Part shown: piece after piece, positions 17,018-25,986 of the stretch | Numbering within the stretch: the first letter of the stretch is position 1 | Layout: every line of letters starts with the position of its first letter | Assembly (NCBI RefSeq): GCF_000719285.1 | Contig: NZ_JOFS01000005.1 | Location: forward strand, 496,001-560,000 | Direction: 5' to 3' | Source of the DNA: Streptomyces bicolor | GTDB lineage: Bacteria; Actinomycetota; Actinomycetes; Streptomycetales; Streptomycetaceae | DNA length: 64,000 nucleotides | The notes under the pieces: model-generated | Seen by the model: the letters and a program-made list of their open reading frames with translations, nothing else | Told to the model about the DNA's origin: nothing | Database searches by the model: none | Program-made: the position numbers and the translations under genes

Positions 17018-17905
17018 TCACGCGCCTTCCGTCTCCAGCAGCGCCATGAGCGCCCGGGCGGCCGGGCTCGTGGCCTGCGGCGGCGGAAGGAGGGCCACCG
17101 TCTCGTAGACGGTCTCGCCGGCGCCTTTGACGGGCAGCGCGGTCAGTGACCGCCGTTTGTGCCGGAAGTGGCGCGGTACGACGGCGACGCCGAGGTTCTC
17201 GTCCACCAGGTCCAGGAGGCTGTGCACGTCGTTGACCTCCAGGGCGACGCTCCGCCGCACCCCCGCCGCGGCGAACACGGCGTCGGTGGTGCGGCGCGGC
17301 CCCCAGTCCGGGTGGAAGTCGACGAAGACCTCCCCACCGAGATCCTCCGGGGTGACCGCGGCCCCGGCGGCCGCGAGCCGGTGGCTCGGATGGCACAGGA
17401 CGGTCATCGGTTCGCCGGTCAGCGGTACCACCCGCAGCTGGTCGGTGTCCTCCTGAGCGGCCCGTACGGCGAAGGCCATGTCCAGGCGCCCGGCCGCGAC
17501 CTCCTCCGCCAGCGCGCCCGAGCCCGCCTGCCGCAGACAGATCTCCACATCCGGATGCTGCCGCCGGAAAGCCGCGAGCAGCCCCGCCACATGCACCCCG
17601 GCGATGCACTGCTCGGACCCGAGCGCCAGCATCCCGCGCAGCACGCCCTGCACCGCGGCCACCGCCTCATGGGCGGCCCGCACCTGCGCCAGGATCCGCT
17701 CCGCCTCGCACAGCAGGGCACGGCCGGCCGGGGTGAGCGTCACCCGGCGGGTCGTGCGCACGAACAGCGGGGTCTGCAACTCCCGTTCCAGCGCCCGGAT
17801 CGATGCCGACAGGCCCGACTGGGAGACCATCAGGCGCTCGGCCGCCCGGGTGAAGTGCTGGTCCTCGGCGACCGCCACGAAGTGCTGGAGATGGCGCAGT
17901 TCCAT
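17018..17905 (-). CDS. LysR-family transcriptional regulator
   Basis: A 295-residue LysR regulator. The helix-turn-helix is at residues 1-60 (MELRHLQHFVAVAEDQHFTR, then AERLMVSQSGLSASIRALE), followed by a type II periplasmic-fold effector domain with GSEQCIAGVHVAGLLAAFRR. LysR proteins usually regulate divergent neighbours. The divergent gene here is the aldo/keto reductase at 18042, 136 bases away, so that gene is the likely target; the DinB-like gene downstream may be co-transcribed. The effector is unknown. Confidence 0.92.
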   Translation of the reverse strand: MELRHLQHFVAVAEDQHFTRAAERLMVSQSGLSASIRALERELQTPLFVRTTRRVTLTPAGRALLCEAERILAQVRAAHEAVAAVQGVLRGMLALGSEQCIAGVHVAGLLAAFRRQHPDVEICLRQAGSGALAEEVAAGRLDMAFAVRAAQEDTDQLRVVPLTGEPMTVLCHPSHRLAAAGAAVTPEDLGGEVFVDFHPDWGPRRTTDAVFAAAGVRRSVALEVNDVHSLLDLVDENLGVAVVPRHFRHKRRSLTALPVKGAGETVYETVALLPPPQATSPAARALMALLETEGA

Positions 17906-18041
17906 GATTGAGCAGCCTAGCCGCTGAATCCCATCTGATTTACCTGTTGGACCACTGCCCGCAGGTCACGACAGAGTGGACGGCGACTGCAGGACGGCTC
18001 TTCGGAGCCGTCCCTCGTGTGCCAACCCCTCTGGAGTCGCG

Positions 18042-19037
18042 TTGTACACCGCACACACCGACCGCTACACGGACATGCCCTACCGGCGCACCGGACGCAG
18101 CGGCCTCCGACTTCCGGCGATCTCGCTCGGACTGTGGCACAACTTCGGGCCCGCGGACCGCTCGGTGGAGCACCAGCGGGCCATTCTGCGCCGCGCCTTC
18201 GACCTCGGCGTCACCCACTTCGACCTGGCCAACAACTACGGGCCGCCGCCCGGGTCCGCCGAGTCCGCGTTCGGTGAGGCACTGAAGGCGGACTTCGCGC
18301 CGTACCGGGACGAGCTGATCATCTCCACCAAGGCCGGCTATCTGATGTGGCCGGGCCCGTACGGCGAGTGGGGCTCGCGCAAGTACCTGCTGTCCTCGCT
18401 CGACCAGAGCCTGAAGCGGATGGGCCTGGACTACGTCGACATCTTCTACTCGCACCGCCCCGACCCGGACACTCCGCTGGAGGAGACGATGGGCGCCCTG
18501 CACTCGGCGGTGCAGCAGGGCAAGGCGCTGTACGTCGGCGTCTCCAACTACTCGGCCGAGCAGACCCGCGAGGCCGCCCGCATCCTGCGCGACCTGGGCA
18601 CACCGCTCCTGATCCACCAGCCGCGCTACTCGATGCTCGACCGCCGCCCCGAGGACGAGGGCCTCCTGGACGCCCTGGACGAGCTCCAGGTCGGTTCCAT
18701 CGTCTTCTCCCCGCTGGAGCAGGGTCTGCTGACCGGCCGCTACCTCGACGGCATCCCGGAGGACTCACGGGCCGCGAGCGACAGCCCGTTCCTGCAGTCC
18801 GACGCGGTCACCGAGGATCTGGTCGGCAGGCTGCGCGCCCTGGACGACATCGCCAAGGGCCGTGGGCAGACCCTGGCCCAGCTGGCCCTGGCCTGGGTGC
18901 TGCGCGGCGGCCGGGTGACCTCCGCGCTCGTCGGCGCGAGCAGCGCGCGGCAGATCGAGGACAGTGTCGCCGCGACCGGCAACCTGGACTTCGACGCGGA
19001 GGAACTGGCCCACATCGACGCGGTGATCAAGGGCTGA
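18042..19037 (+). CDS. Aldo/keto reductase, YghZ/glyceraldehyde-3-phosphate reductase type
   Basis: A 331-residue AKR14-like NADPH-dependent reductase. The start is inferred as the TTG at 18042, after CTGGAG, giving the family's usual opening [20 protein letters not shown]; upstream in-frame codons are unlike the family. Catalytic residues are in [15 protein letters not shown] (Asp, Tyr), ISTKAGY (Lys) and IFYSHRPDP (His). The E. coli relative reduces L-glyceraldehyde 3-phosphate and methylglyoxal, so detoxification of reactive carbonyls is plausible. It is divergent from the LysR gene. Its 3' end overlaps the convergent DUF1905 gene by 11 bases. Confidence 0.9.
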   Translation: MYTAHTDRYTDMPYRRTGRSGLRLPAISLGLWHNFGPADRSVEHQRAILRRAFDLGVTHFDLANNYGPPPGSAESAFGEALKADFAPYRDELIISTKAGYLMWPGPYGEWGSRKYLLSSLDQSLKRMGLDYVDIFYSHRPDPDTPLEETMGALHSAVQQGKALYVGVSNYSAEQTREAARILRDLGTPLLIHQPRYSMLDRRPEDEGLLDALDELQVGSIVFSPLEQGLLTGRYLDGIPEDSRAASDSPFLQSDAVTEDLVGRLRALDDIAKGRGQTLAQLALAWVLRGGRVTSALVGASSARQIEDSVAATGNLDFDAEELAHIDAVIKG

Positions 19038-19314
19038 GCCGTTCCGTCAGACGAACGGTGACGGAGTCGCCCTCCTGCTTCCCGATGGCCCTGCGCACCT
19101 CGGCCTTGACGGGGAGCTTGTGGGTGCCGTCCCCGAGGGCCATGAACGAGCTCTGGAACGGATGTCCGTCGACGGTGCCGCGGACCTTGACCAGTCCGCG
19201 GGTACCGAAGAAGTCGACGGACTCCGGCCAGACGACATAGGTCCAGCCGCCGTCGCTCGGGCTCTTGCGCAGGACGGCGGTGAACTCCGCGTCCAGTTTC
19301 CCGCTGGTGGTCAT
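19027..19314 (-). CDS. DUF1905-like small protein
   Basis: A 95-residue protein resembling the DUF1905 family. The ATG at 19314 ([19 protein letters not shown]) follows AAGGAG; an ATG 12 codons upstream lacks such a site. It contains [25 protein letters not shown] (seen as [11 protein letters not shown] and VKVRGTVDG) and [18 protein letters not shown], the two best conserved DUF1905 stretches, and the ending EGDSVTVRL. The function of the family is unknown. Its end overlaps the convergent aldo/keto reductase gene. Confidence 0.85.
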   Translation of the reverse strand: MTTSGKLDAEFTAVLRKSPSDGGWTYVVWPESVDFFGTRGLVKVRGTVDGHPFQSSFMALGDGTHKLPVKAEVRRAIGKQEGDSVTVRLTERLSP

Positions 19315-19385
19315 GGTGTGCTCCTTCGCGGCGGTCTCCTCGGCCTTCACTGGTCAAGACCGCCGCGCGGCACGGAACTCATCGC

Positions 19386-19787
19386 TCAGGCCTCGGTGGG
19401 CACCCGGTCCAGGAACCCGAGGACGGAAAAGATCCGTCCCTCGCGGTCCAGCGTGATCACATCGGTCCCGGCCACGGGCGCCGGTAGTCCCGTCGAGGAG
19501 GTATCCCCGGTCTCGCTCACCAGCTCCCAGGAGAAGCGTGCCGTGTCGTGGTGGCCGTCGACGGAGCCCGTGAGTCGGAAGGTGAAGCCGGGGAAGCGCG
19601 CCTGCGCCGCCGCGACGACGGCCGCGATCCCCTCGTGCCCGTGGACGTCGGCCAGGGGGTCGGTGTAGCCGCCCAGCGGATTCCACGCGGTGGCGACCGC
19701 CCGGGCCAGTGCCCCGGGTTCGCGGGCGTTCCAGGCCTCGAAGTAGCGGGCGACGGCGATCTGGTATCGGTCGGTGGACGCGGGCAT
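19386..19787 (-). CDS. SnoaL/NTF2-like polyketide-cyclase-fold protein
   Basis: A 133-residue protein with the NTF2/SnoaL cone-shaped fold. The pattern VARYFEAWNAREPGALARAVA, then ADVHGHEGIAAVVAAAQARFPGFTF, and a Trp/Val-rich C-terminal sheet is typical. Members include steroid isomerases, polyketide cyclases and ligand-binding proteins; no catalytic dyad can be assigned. The neighbour 71 bases downstream is the DUF1905 gene on the same strand. I would treat it as a general small-molecule-binding domain. Confidence 0.82.
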   Translation of the reverse strand: MPASTDRYQIAVARYFEAWNAREPGALARAVATAWNPLGGYTDPLADVHGHEGIAAVVAAAQARFPGFTFRLTGSVDGHHDTARFSWELVSETGDTSSTGLPAPVAGTDVITLDREGRIFSVLGFLDRVPTEA

Positions 19788-20124
19788 GGTGGATCAGCCT
19801 CCCATCAGGTCGTCACTGCCTGTCGGAAAGCGGGTCCCGGTCGCGGTGACCCGGTACCGCCACGATGCCCGCACTCGTAGGGAAGCTCGATTACCGCCGG
19901 GGTAATGAAACGGCGTTGACGTGCACTCGTCGTGTTTCGGCCAATACCGGCTGTGAATATGCCAGGAGACTGGCCGGAAAGTCATGGTGACAGTGTTTCA
20001 GTAGTGAACATACTCACTACGAGGGAGCCTCACATGGGGCGACGGCCCCCTCACACACCGCTCACGAGCCGCATGGAAAGCGAGGCCCGCCGGCAGGCGA
20101 AAACGGCAACACGGGGGAGGCTAC
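19788..20124. other. 337-base intergenic region with two inverted repeats
   Basis: No convincing gene is seen here. Two operator-like inverted repeats stand out. One is ATTACC-GCCGG-GGTAAT at 19890-19906. The other is GTAGTGA-ACATAC-TCACTAC at 20001-20020, with perfect 7-base arms. The second lies 105 bases before the start of the hypothetical gene at 20125. A GAGGGAG ribosome-like site precedes an ATG at 20034 that opens a frame running across the start of that gene; the frame looks non-coding beyond about 30 codons. Confidence 0.5.
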
Positions 20125-20535
20125 GTGCACGACGAGTTCCTTTGCCATGTCACCGCATACGGAGTCTGCGGAGGTCGGCGCATCGGTGTACCCCTGGGGA
20201 CGTACCGGGCGCCCACCCTGGCCCTGGCCCTGTGGTGGTTACGCGACCGGGCGTCCTGGATCGCCGAGCGATTAGACCCGCAGCCCGATGCCGAGCACTT
20301 CCCGCCGAGCGCACTCGTCCCGGTCGCCGACACCGTGCTCGACGTACCGGCCGTGCTGCGCGCCTGGTGCGGTGACGTCGGCCAACAGGAGCTGGTCGCC
20401 GATGAGTTGGCGGCCGGGCGGCTGGTGCGGATCGCCGTGAGCGATGACACCACCGAGTACGAACTGCTCGCCGAGTCCGTGGACGCCCTGCGGATGCAGC
20501 GGACCATCCCGGCACTGGTCGTGCCCGTCGCCTGA
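20125..20535 (+). CDS. Hypothetical Streptomyces protein
   Basis: A 136-residue protein I do not recognise. The GTG start at 20125 follows GGGGGAGG. It is soluble, with no signal peptide or membrane segment. Features are a short Cys pair near the N-terminus (FLCHVTAYGVCGG), an ALALWWLRDRASWIAERLD helix and an acidic C-terminal half. It precedes the two-FHA exporter gene by 71 bases on the same strand and may belong to that unit. The inverted repeat at 20001-20020 is a candidate operator for it. Confidence 0.7.
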   Translation: MHDEFLCHVTAYGVCGGRRIGVPLGTYRAPTLALALWWLRDRASWIAERLDPQPDAEHFPPSALVPVADTVLDVPAVLRAWCGDVGQQELVADELAAGRLVRIAVSDDTTEYELLAESVDALRMQRTIPALVVPVA

Positions 20536-20606
20536 GCCCCGCCCCGGGGTGATCACCGGCCCCGGTGCAAGCGGCGCACAAGGGCATAGATCGATAGAAT
20601 CCTGAC

Positions 20607-22955
20607 ATGGCGGAGCGGCCGGTCGCACCGACGGCGCCCGTACTGGTCCTGGAGACCGAGTCGGGTTCCACCGTGATGACCCCCGGCCGTGACTACCACG
20701 TCGGACGCGACCCGCTCAGCGACATCGTCATCGACGACGCCCGCGTCTCCTGGCACCACGCGGTGCTGCGCCCCGAGGCCGACCACTGGACCCTCGAGGA
20801 CGAGAACAGCACCAACGGCACCTACGCCGAAGGCCACCGCGTCCACGAGCGGGATGTCGGCCCCGGCACCGTCATCCGCTTCGGCAACCCGTCCGACGGC
20901 CCCCGCGCGGTCCTGCTCGACCGCCGCCCCGCCCCTTCGGGCGCGGCGGAACGCCCCTCGTCGGTCTCCATGCCCAGTCTCACCGGCACGTTCCGCCGGC
21001 CCACCACCGTCCGGCCGCTGCCCTCCCGCAGCGTCCGCATCGGCCGCGCCGCCGACAACGACCTGGTCATCGACGACCTGATCGTCTCCCGCCACCACGC
21101 CGAACTGCGCGCCCTGCCCGACGGCACGTACGAGATCGCCGATCTTGGCAGCCACAACGGCACCTACCTCAACGGCAGCCCGGTCACCGCCGCCTCGATC
21201 GCCCCCGGTGACATCGTCGGCATCGGCCACTCCGCGTTCTGCCTGGTCGGGGACCAGCTGCAGCAGTACGTCGACACCGGGGAGATCTCCCTGGAGGTGC
21301 AGGACCTCGCGGTCGCCGTCGACCGCGGCCGCCGGACCCTGCTCGACCACGTCTCCTTCCCGGTGGGGGAGAAGTGCCTGCTCGCCGTCGTCGGCCCCAG
21401 CGGCGCCGGAAAGTCCACACTGCTCAACGCCCTGACCGGGCAGCGCCCCGCCGACCACGGCACCGTGCTCTACGACGGCCGCGACCTCTACCGCGACTAC
21501 GCCGAACTGCGCCAGCGCATCGGCCTGGTCCCGCAGGACGACATCCTGCACGCGCAACTCACCGTCCGCAGCGCCCTGTCCTACGCCGCCGAACTGCGCT
21601 TCCCGCAGGACACCGCCAAGGCCGAACGCCAGGCCCGGGTCGACGAGGTGATCCGCGAGCTGGGCCTGGAACAGCGCGCCGGGCAGCCCGTGCACAGCCT
21701 CTCGGGCGGGCAGCGCAAGCGCGTGAGCGTCGCCATGGAACTGCTGACCAAGCCGTCGCTGCTGTTCCTCGACGAGCCGACCTCCGGGCTCGACCCCGGC
21801 ATGGACCGCTCCGTGATGCACATGCTGCGCGGCCTGGCCGACGACGGCCGCACCGTCATCGTCGTCACCCACAGCGTCCTGAGCCTGGACGTCTGCGACC
21901 GGCTCCTCGTGCTCGCGCCCGGCGGACGGATCGCCTACTACGGCCCGCCCGAGGAAGCGCTGCTCTTCTTCGGCTTCGAGCACTGGCCGGAGGCCTTCGA
22001 GGCGTTCGAACACGACCAGGAGCGGGACTGGGCAGGGGACTACCGGGCCTCGCTCCTGCAACGGCAGTACATCGCGGACGCGACCGGCCAGCCCCGCCAC
22101 CCCCACCCGGGCCCGGTGGCCGTGGCCCGACCGCCCCGGCCGCGCAGCCGGGGTGCCCAGCTCGGCACGCTGATCCGCCGCTACACCACCGCGCTCAGCG
22201 CCGACCGCACCTTCCTCGCCGTCATGATCGCCCTGCCGTTCGTGATGGGCGGCCTGACACGGGCGCTGACGGGCACCGAACTGACCCGGGACAAGGCGCC
22301 GGCGGCGCTGCTGATCCTGTGCGTCGGCGCGGTTCTGACGGGCGCGGCGAACGCGGTGCGCGAGTTGGTGAAGGAGCGTGTGATCTACCAGCGGGAACGG
22401 GCGGTCGGCCTGCCCAGATCGGCGTATCTGATGTCCAAGGTGGTGGTCCTGGGGACGATCACGGTGCTGCAGGCGGTCGTGCTGACCCTGGTCGCCCTGC
22501 TCGGCGTGGACCTCAACGCCCCGGACGGCCAAGGTGTGTTGATGCCTCCCCTGGTGGAAATCACCGTCATCGTGGCTCTGCTGGGCTTCACCGCGATGAT
22601 GCTCGGCCTGGTCGTCTCCGCGCTGGTGCGCAAGGAGGAGGTGACGATGCCGCTGCTGGTGCTGCTCGCCATCGTCCAGGTCGTCTTCTGCGGCGCCTTG
22701 CTGAAGCTTGACGGCCTGCCCGTTCTGGCACAGCTGTCCTGGCTGGTGCCCTCGCGGTGGGCGTTCGCCGCGATGGCCGGCACCGTCGAGCTGTCCCGGA
22801 TCGTGCCCGGCGACCTGACCGGCGATCCGCTGTTCGAGCACTCGGCCGGCTGGTGGCTGCTCAACGTGGCCATGCTGATCATGCTCTCCGCGGCCTTCGG
22901 CTTCGTCGTCTCCCGGCTGCTGCGCCGGCACGAACCCGTCGTGATGCGGAAGTAG
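20607..22955 (+). CDS. ABC exporter with two FHA domains (Rv1747-like)
   Basis: A 782-residue inner-membrane half-transporter. FHA1 (about residues 25-85) has HVGRDPLSDIVIDDARVSWHH and NSTNGTY; FHA2 (about 140-205) has RIGRAADNDLVIDDLIVSRHH and GSHNGTYLNG. The ATPase (about 225-450) has Walker A GPSGAGKSTL, signature LSGGQRKR and Walker B LLFLDEP. About six ABC2-type membrane segments follow (about 525-780). FHA domains bind phosphothreonine. In Mycobacterium tuberculosis the same architecture, Rv1747, is phosphorylated by the adjacent kinase PknF and exports cell-envelope lipids. Here a kinase gene ends the same gene run at 23501-24499, so a similar phospho-switch is inferred. The exported substrate is unknown. 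Confidence 0.92.
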   Translation: MAERPVAPTAPVLVLETESGSTVMTPGRDYHVGRDPLSDIVIDDARVSWHHAVLRPEADHWTLEDENSTNGTYAEGHRVHERDVGPGTVIRFGNPSDGPRAVLLDRRPAPSGAAERPSSVSMPSLTGTFRRPTTVRPLPSRSVRIGRAADNDLVIDDLIVSRHHAELRALPDGTYEIADLGSHNGTYLNGSPVTAASIAPGDIVGIGHSAFCLVGDQLQQYVDTGEISLEVQDLAVAVDRGRRTLLDHVSFPVGEKCLLAVVGPSGAGKSTLLNALTGQRPADHGTVLYDGRDLYRDYAELRQRIGLVPQDDILHAQLTVRSALSYAAELRFPQDTAKAERQARVDEVIRELGLEQRAGQPVHSLSGGQRKRVSVAMELLTKPSLLFLDEPTSGLDPGMDRSVMHMLRGLADDGRTVIVVTHSVLSLDVCDRLLVLAPGGRIAYYGPPEEALLFFGFEHWPEAFEAFEHDQERDWAGDYRASLLQRQYIADATGQPRHPHPGPVAVARPPRPRSRGAQLGTLIRRYTTALSADRTFLAVMIALPFVMGGLTRALTGTELTRDKAPAALLILCVGAVLTGAANAVRELVKERVIYQRERAVGLPRSAYLMSKVVVLGTITVLQAVVLTLVALLGVDLNAPDGQGVLMPPLVEITVIVALLGFTAMMLGLVVSALVRKEEVTMPLLVLLAIVQVVFCGALLKLDGLPVLAQLSWLVPSRWAFAAMAGTVELSRIVPGDLTGDPLFEHSAGWWLLNVAMLIMLSAAFGFVVSRLLRRHEPVVMRK

Positions 22956-22965
22956 GCGCGCGTCC

Positions 22966-23511
22966 ATGACGTCCCCCGCCTTCCGGCCCACCCACGTCGT
23001 TCCCCGCGACGGCATGCCCGCCTGGGAGGCCCCGGACCCCGCCCGGCCCACCGTGCCTCTCGACGCCTTCCTGCCGGTCCGGCTCGTCGAACGGCGCGGC
23101 GACTGGGCTCACATCCTGTGCGCCAACGGCTGGGCGGCCTGGGTCGACGGCCGCTTCCTGATCGCGGTACCCGAAGACCCGCCCACCGCCGACGGCGGCC
23201 CGCTCACCGGCGCCGCCGATCCGCGCCCGCTGCTCGGCCGGGTCGAGCGGGCACTGGCCGACTACCGGGCCGCGGTCGAGGAGCTGGCGGCCGGCGGACT
23301 GGACGGCGAGACCTTCCGCGCCCGCACCTCCGAACTGCGGATCGGCGTGGTCGTCGACGGCGAGTCCATATGGCTCTACGACGCAGAGGACGCGCGGTGG
23401 GCCTACGCGGACGGCACGCGGCTGAGCACCTACGCCGCGGACGACGGACCCCGAGCCACCGCGGACCCCGGCCGCGGCCCGACCCAGGTAGTGAGCCCCG
23501 ATGGCCCATGA
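22966..23511 (+). CDS. Hypothetical protein with SH3-like N-terminal domain
   Basis: A 181-residue protein lying between the exporter and the kinase, 10 bases after the first and overlapping the second by 11 bases. Residues of about 10-70 form an SH3b-like pattern (PRDGMPAWEAPDPARP, VRLVERRGDWAHILCANGW, WVDGRFLIAVP). A helical segment around 85-125 and a C-terminal sheet around IGVVVDGESIWLYDAED follow. No signal peptide is seen, so a cytosolic adapter role within the kinase-exporter unit is plausible but unproven. The C-terminal TQVV motif contains a Thr that could be phosphorylated; that is speculation. Confidence 0.75.
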   Translation: MTSPAFRPTHVVPRDGMPAWEAPDPARPTVPLDAFLPVRLVERRGDWAHILCANGWAAWVDGRFLIAVPEDPPTADGGPLTGAADPRPLLGRVERALADYRAAVEELAAGGLDGETFRARTSELRIGVVVDGESIWLYDAEDARWAYADGTRLSTYAADDGPRATADPGRGPTQVVSPDGP

Positions 23512-24499
23512 CACGAGCTTCTTCTCGGGCCGGCCCTCCGAGCTGATCGGCCGGCAGGTCGCGAGCTACCGCATCGAGCACGAGATCGGCCGGGGCGGCA
23601 TGGCCGTGGTCTACCGCGCGACGGACCTTCGCCTGGACCGCACCGTCGCCCTCAAGCTCCTGGCCCCCGAGCTCGCCCGCAACGACACCTTCCGCCGCCG
23701 CTTCACCCATGAGTCCCGGGCGGCCGCCGCCATCGACCACCCGCACATCGTGCCGGTCTACGAGGCGGGGGAAACGGACGGCGTGCTGTACATCGCCATG
23801 CGCTACGTCTCCGGCAGCGACCTGCGCCATCTCCTCGACAGCCAGGGCCCCCTGCCGGCCCCGACGGCCCTGCGCATCGCCGCCCAGGTCGCCTCCGCCC
23901 TCGACGCGGCGCACGAGCACGGGCTCGTCCACCGGGACGTGAAACCGGGCAACATCCTCGTCGCGCGCGGCACCGACAGGGACCACCCCGAGCACGTCTA
24001 CCTCACCGACTTCGGCCTGACGAAGAAGTCACTGTCCCTGACCGGCCTCACGACCGTCGGCCAGTTCGTCGGCACCCTCGACTACGTGGCGCCCGAGCAG
24101 ATCTCGGGCAAGCCGGTCGACGCGCGCTGCGACGTCTACGGGTTCGCCTGCGTGGTCTACGAGTGCCTGGTGGCCCACCCGCCGTTCCAGCGGGACGAGG
24201 ACATGGCCCTGCTGTGGGCCCACCAGTACGACGAGCCCCCGCCCCTGACCGAGGAGCGCCCCGACCTCGCCCCGACTGTCGACGTCGTGTTCGCCATGGC
24301 GCTGGCCAAGAGCCCCGACGACCGCCACGACTCCTGCCGCGCCTTCGTCGCCGACCTGCGCGCCGCCGTCTCCGGTGGTGCGACGGCCGGACGGACGTCG
24401 ACGCAGGTGGACCTCGGGGCCGCAGGAGGCCCGAAGGAGTCCCTCGCATTCACGCCGAGGCCGCCGCCGCGCTGGGCCGAGCCGGTCTTCCGGCGGTGA
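23501..24499 (+). CDS. Cytosolic Ser/Thr protein kinase
   Basis: A 332-residue Hanks-type kinase. All catalytic elements are intact: glycine loop IGRGGMAVVY, the ATP-binding Lys in VALKLL, HRDVKPGN catalytic loop, DFG in YLTDFGLTKK, and VAPEQI. The activation loop (LTGLTTVGQFVGTLDY) has several Thr available for autophosphorylation. Unlike most actinobacterial receptor kinases there is no membrane segment; the C-terminus is a short Pro-rich tail. It overlaps the SH3-like gene by 11 bases. The two-FHA exporter encoded just upstream is its probable substrate, as with PknF and Rv1747. Confidence 0.93.
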   Translation: MAHDTSFFSGRPSELIGRQVASYRIEHEIGRGGMAVVYRATDLRLDRTVALKLLAPELARNDTFRRRFTHESRAAAAIDHPHIVPVYEAGETDGVLYIAMRYVSGSDLRHLLDSQGPLPAPTALRIAAQVASALDAAHEHGLVHRDVKPGNILVARGTDRDHPEHVYLTDFGLTKKSLSLTGLTTVGQFVGTLDYVAPEQISGKPVDARCDVYGFACVVYECLVAHPPFQRDEDMALLWAHQYDEPPPLTEERPDLAPTVDVVFAMALAKSPDDRHDSCRAFVADLRAAVSGGATAGRTSTQVDLGAAGGPKESLAFTPRPPPRWAEPVFRR

Positions 24500-24511
24500 A
24501 CGCCGGCCCGC

Positions 24512-25807
24512 TCATCCCTCCGCGTGTGTCGTGACCTCGCCCCTGTGCCGCACCCGGAGCGCCAGCAGACTGGCGACGAGCCCGGCGACCAGCCCCCACG
24601 CCAGCGCCAGTCCGACAGCGGCCCACAACTCGGGCCGCAGGAACACTTCGCCGCCCAGATCCCCGCCCAGGTCGCCGATGCCCAGGACCGACAGGCCGTA
24701 CTCTGCCGAGACGCGTCCCACCAGGCAGATCATCAGCACCGTGAGCGCGAGCGCGGTGGCCAGGTGGAGCGGGTGCTCCCAGGGGCGCATCCGGGCCGGC
24801 GACCGCCTCGCCATCACGAACGCGGCGACCAGCAGCAGGAGCGCGTCGACGGCGACCAGCCACCACACCCTGCCGTCGTGCTCGGCGAGCGTGCGCAGAT
24901 TGAGTGCGGCGACCTCCTCGCCCCGCAGCACCTCGTCCAGCACATGCGGCATGGGCAGCCCGAACGGCCCGTCCACCCGGCCGTTCCAGGTCGCGCCGAG
25001 CCCGAGCGTCAGGGCGAGCCACACCACGTTCGGCAGGCCGAGCAGGATCACCGCGAAGGTCTCGGCCGCGTGCCCGCGCGTCGCCGCGACGACCACACCG
25101 ACGACGGCCCCCAGGGCGACCCACGCCAGCAGCATCACCACCATGGCGTACGCGGCCGGCCGCACCGACTCCTGGAAGCGCAGCAGCCGGCCGGGCAGCG
25201 GAGCCCCGCGCGCGACCAGGAGGGCCAGCACCAGCACACCCGCCAGCCACAGCAGGCCGAAGAACACCGTCGCGGGGACGTCCGTGGTGAAGCCGACCTC
25301 GAAGGAGACGCCGAACAGGTCGCCGAGGTCGCCGAGGTCGCCGAGCTCGTCCGCCCCGAGGTCGCTGAGCGAGAGGGAGAAGGTCTGGCGGGCGGCGAAG
25401 GACAGCGCCAGGAGCGCGGCCAGCCACAGCACGGCGATCCTGGCGGCCCACCCGGCCAGCTCCCGGATGCTCGCGACCGCCCGGTGCCGCAGCGGCCGCA
25501 GGAAACCGGCGGCCAGGACCAGGGCGCCGGTGAGCGTGACCGACAGCGGGATCACGGTCAGCCCCGCATCGGACTCGGCCAGCCCCCCGGCGTCGCCCGA
25601 GAGCTCGATCGTGCCGCCGACCGCCGTGACCACGGTCGCGGCGACGACCCGTGGAAAGGCGCCGTCCGGGAGGTCGGCGGCCCCGGCCGCCCATAGCCCC
25701 AGCGCGGCGAGCACGCCCATCGCCACCAGCCCCGCCAGCACCACGGCCACGGCCTGCACCCAGCCGTGCCGGGCCAGCACCGGACGAGAGGGGGTCAGCA
25801 CGCTCAC
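24512..25807 (-). CDS. Streptophobe-like polytopic membrane protein
   Basis: A 431-residue integral membrane protein with about ten hydrophobic segments. The likely start is GTG at 25807 (VSVLTPSRPVLARHG), with a second GTG two codons later; the open frame continues upstream without family-like sequence. The LPDGAFPRVVAATVVTAVGG and GLPMPHVLDEVLRGEEVAAL segments, the many Ala/Val/Leu helices and the long extracytoplasmic loops fit the Streptomyces streptophobe family as I remember it. The function of that family is unknown. It converges with the kinase gene (12 bases between stops) and is divergent from the DUF6777-like gene. Confidence 0.72.
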   Translation of the reverse strand: MSVLTPSRPVLARHGWVQAVAVVLAGLVAMGVLAALGLWAAGAADLPDGAFPRVVAATVVTAVGGTIELSGDAGGLAESDAGLTVIPLSVTLTGALVLAAGFLRPLRHRAVASIRELAGWAARIAVLWLAALLALSFAARQTFSLSLSDLGADELGDLGDLGDLFGVSFEVGFTTDVPATVFFGLLWLAGVLVLALLVARGAPLPGRLLRFQESVRPAAYAMVVMLLAWVALGAVVGVVVAATRGHAAETFAVILLGLPNVVWLALTLGLGATWNGRVDGPFGLPMPHVLDEVLRGEEVAALNLRTLAEHDGRVWWLVAVDALLLLVAAFVMARRSPARMRPWEHPLHLATALALTVLMICLVGRVSAEYGLSVLGIGDLGGDLGGEVFLRPELWAAVGLALAWGLVAGLVASLLALRVRHRGEVTTHAEG

Positions 25808-25986
25808 CCTGCCCACGCTAAGCAGCACACCTGGGGCGCGCCCGTCGGGGAGGTCCGTCCGCGTCGGCTTGCGAGCGGCGTGGGGCGCACGCACAGAATG
25901 GGAATACTGCGGAAAGCCGCTAAAGAGGCAAAAGCCGCGAAGAACCACTAACTGTCGCAGGAATCCAGCGTCGGGAAGAAGGCCTC

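Noticed and set aside
20553..23051. An 832-codon minus-strand frame across the two-FHA exporter
   Set aside because: It is an antisense shadow of a gene with clear FHA, Walker and membrane motifs, and has low-complexity His/Gln/Asp composition.
25898..25951. A 17-residue Lys/Ala-rich frame (MGILRKAAKEAKAAKNH) in the divergent gap before the DUF6777-like gene
   Set aside because: It has no clear ribosome site and an AAA-rich codon choice unlike neighbouring genes; too short to support.
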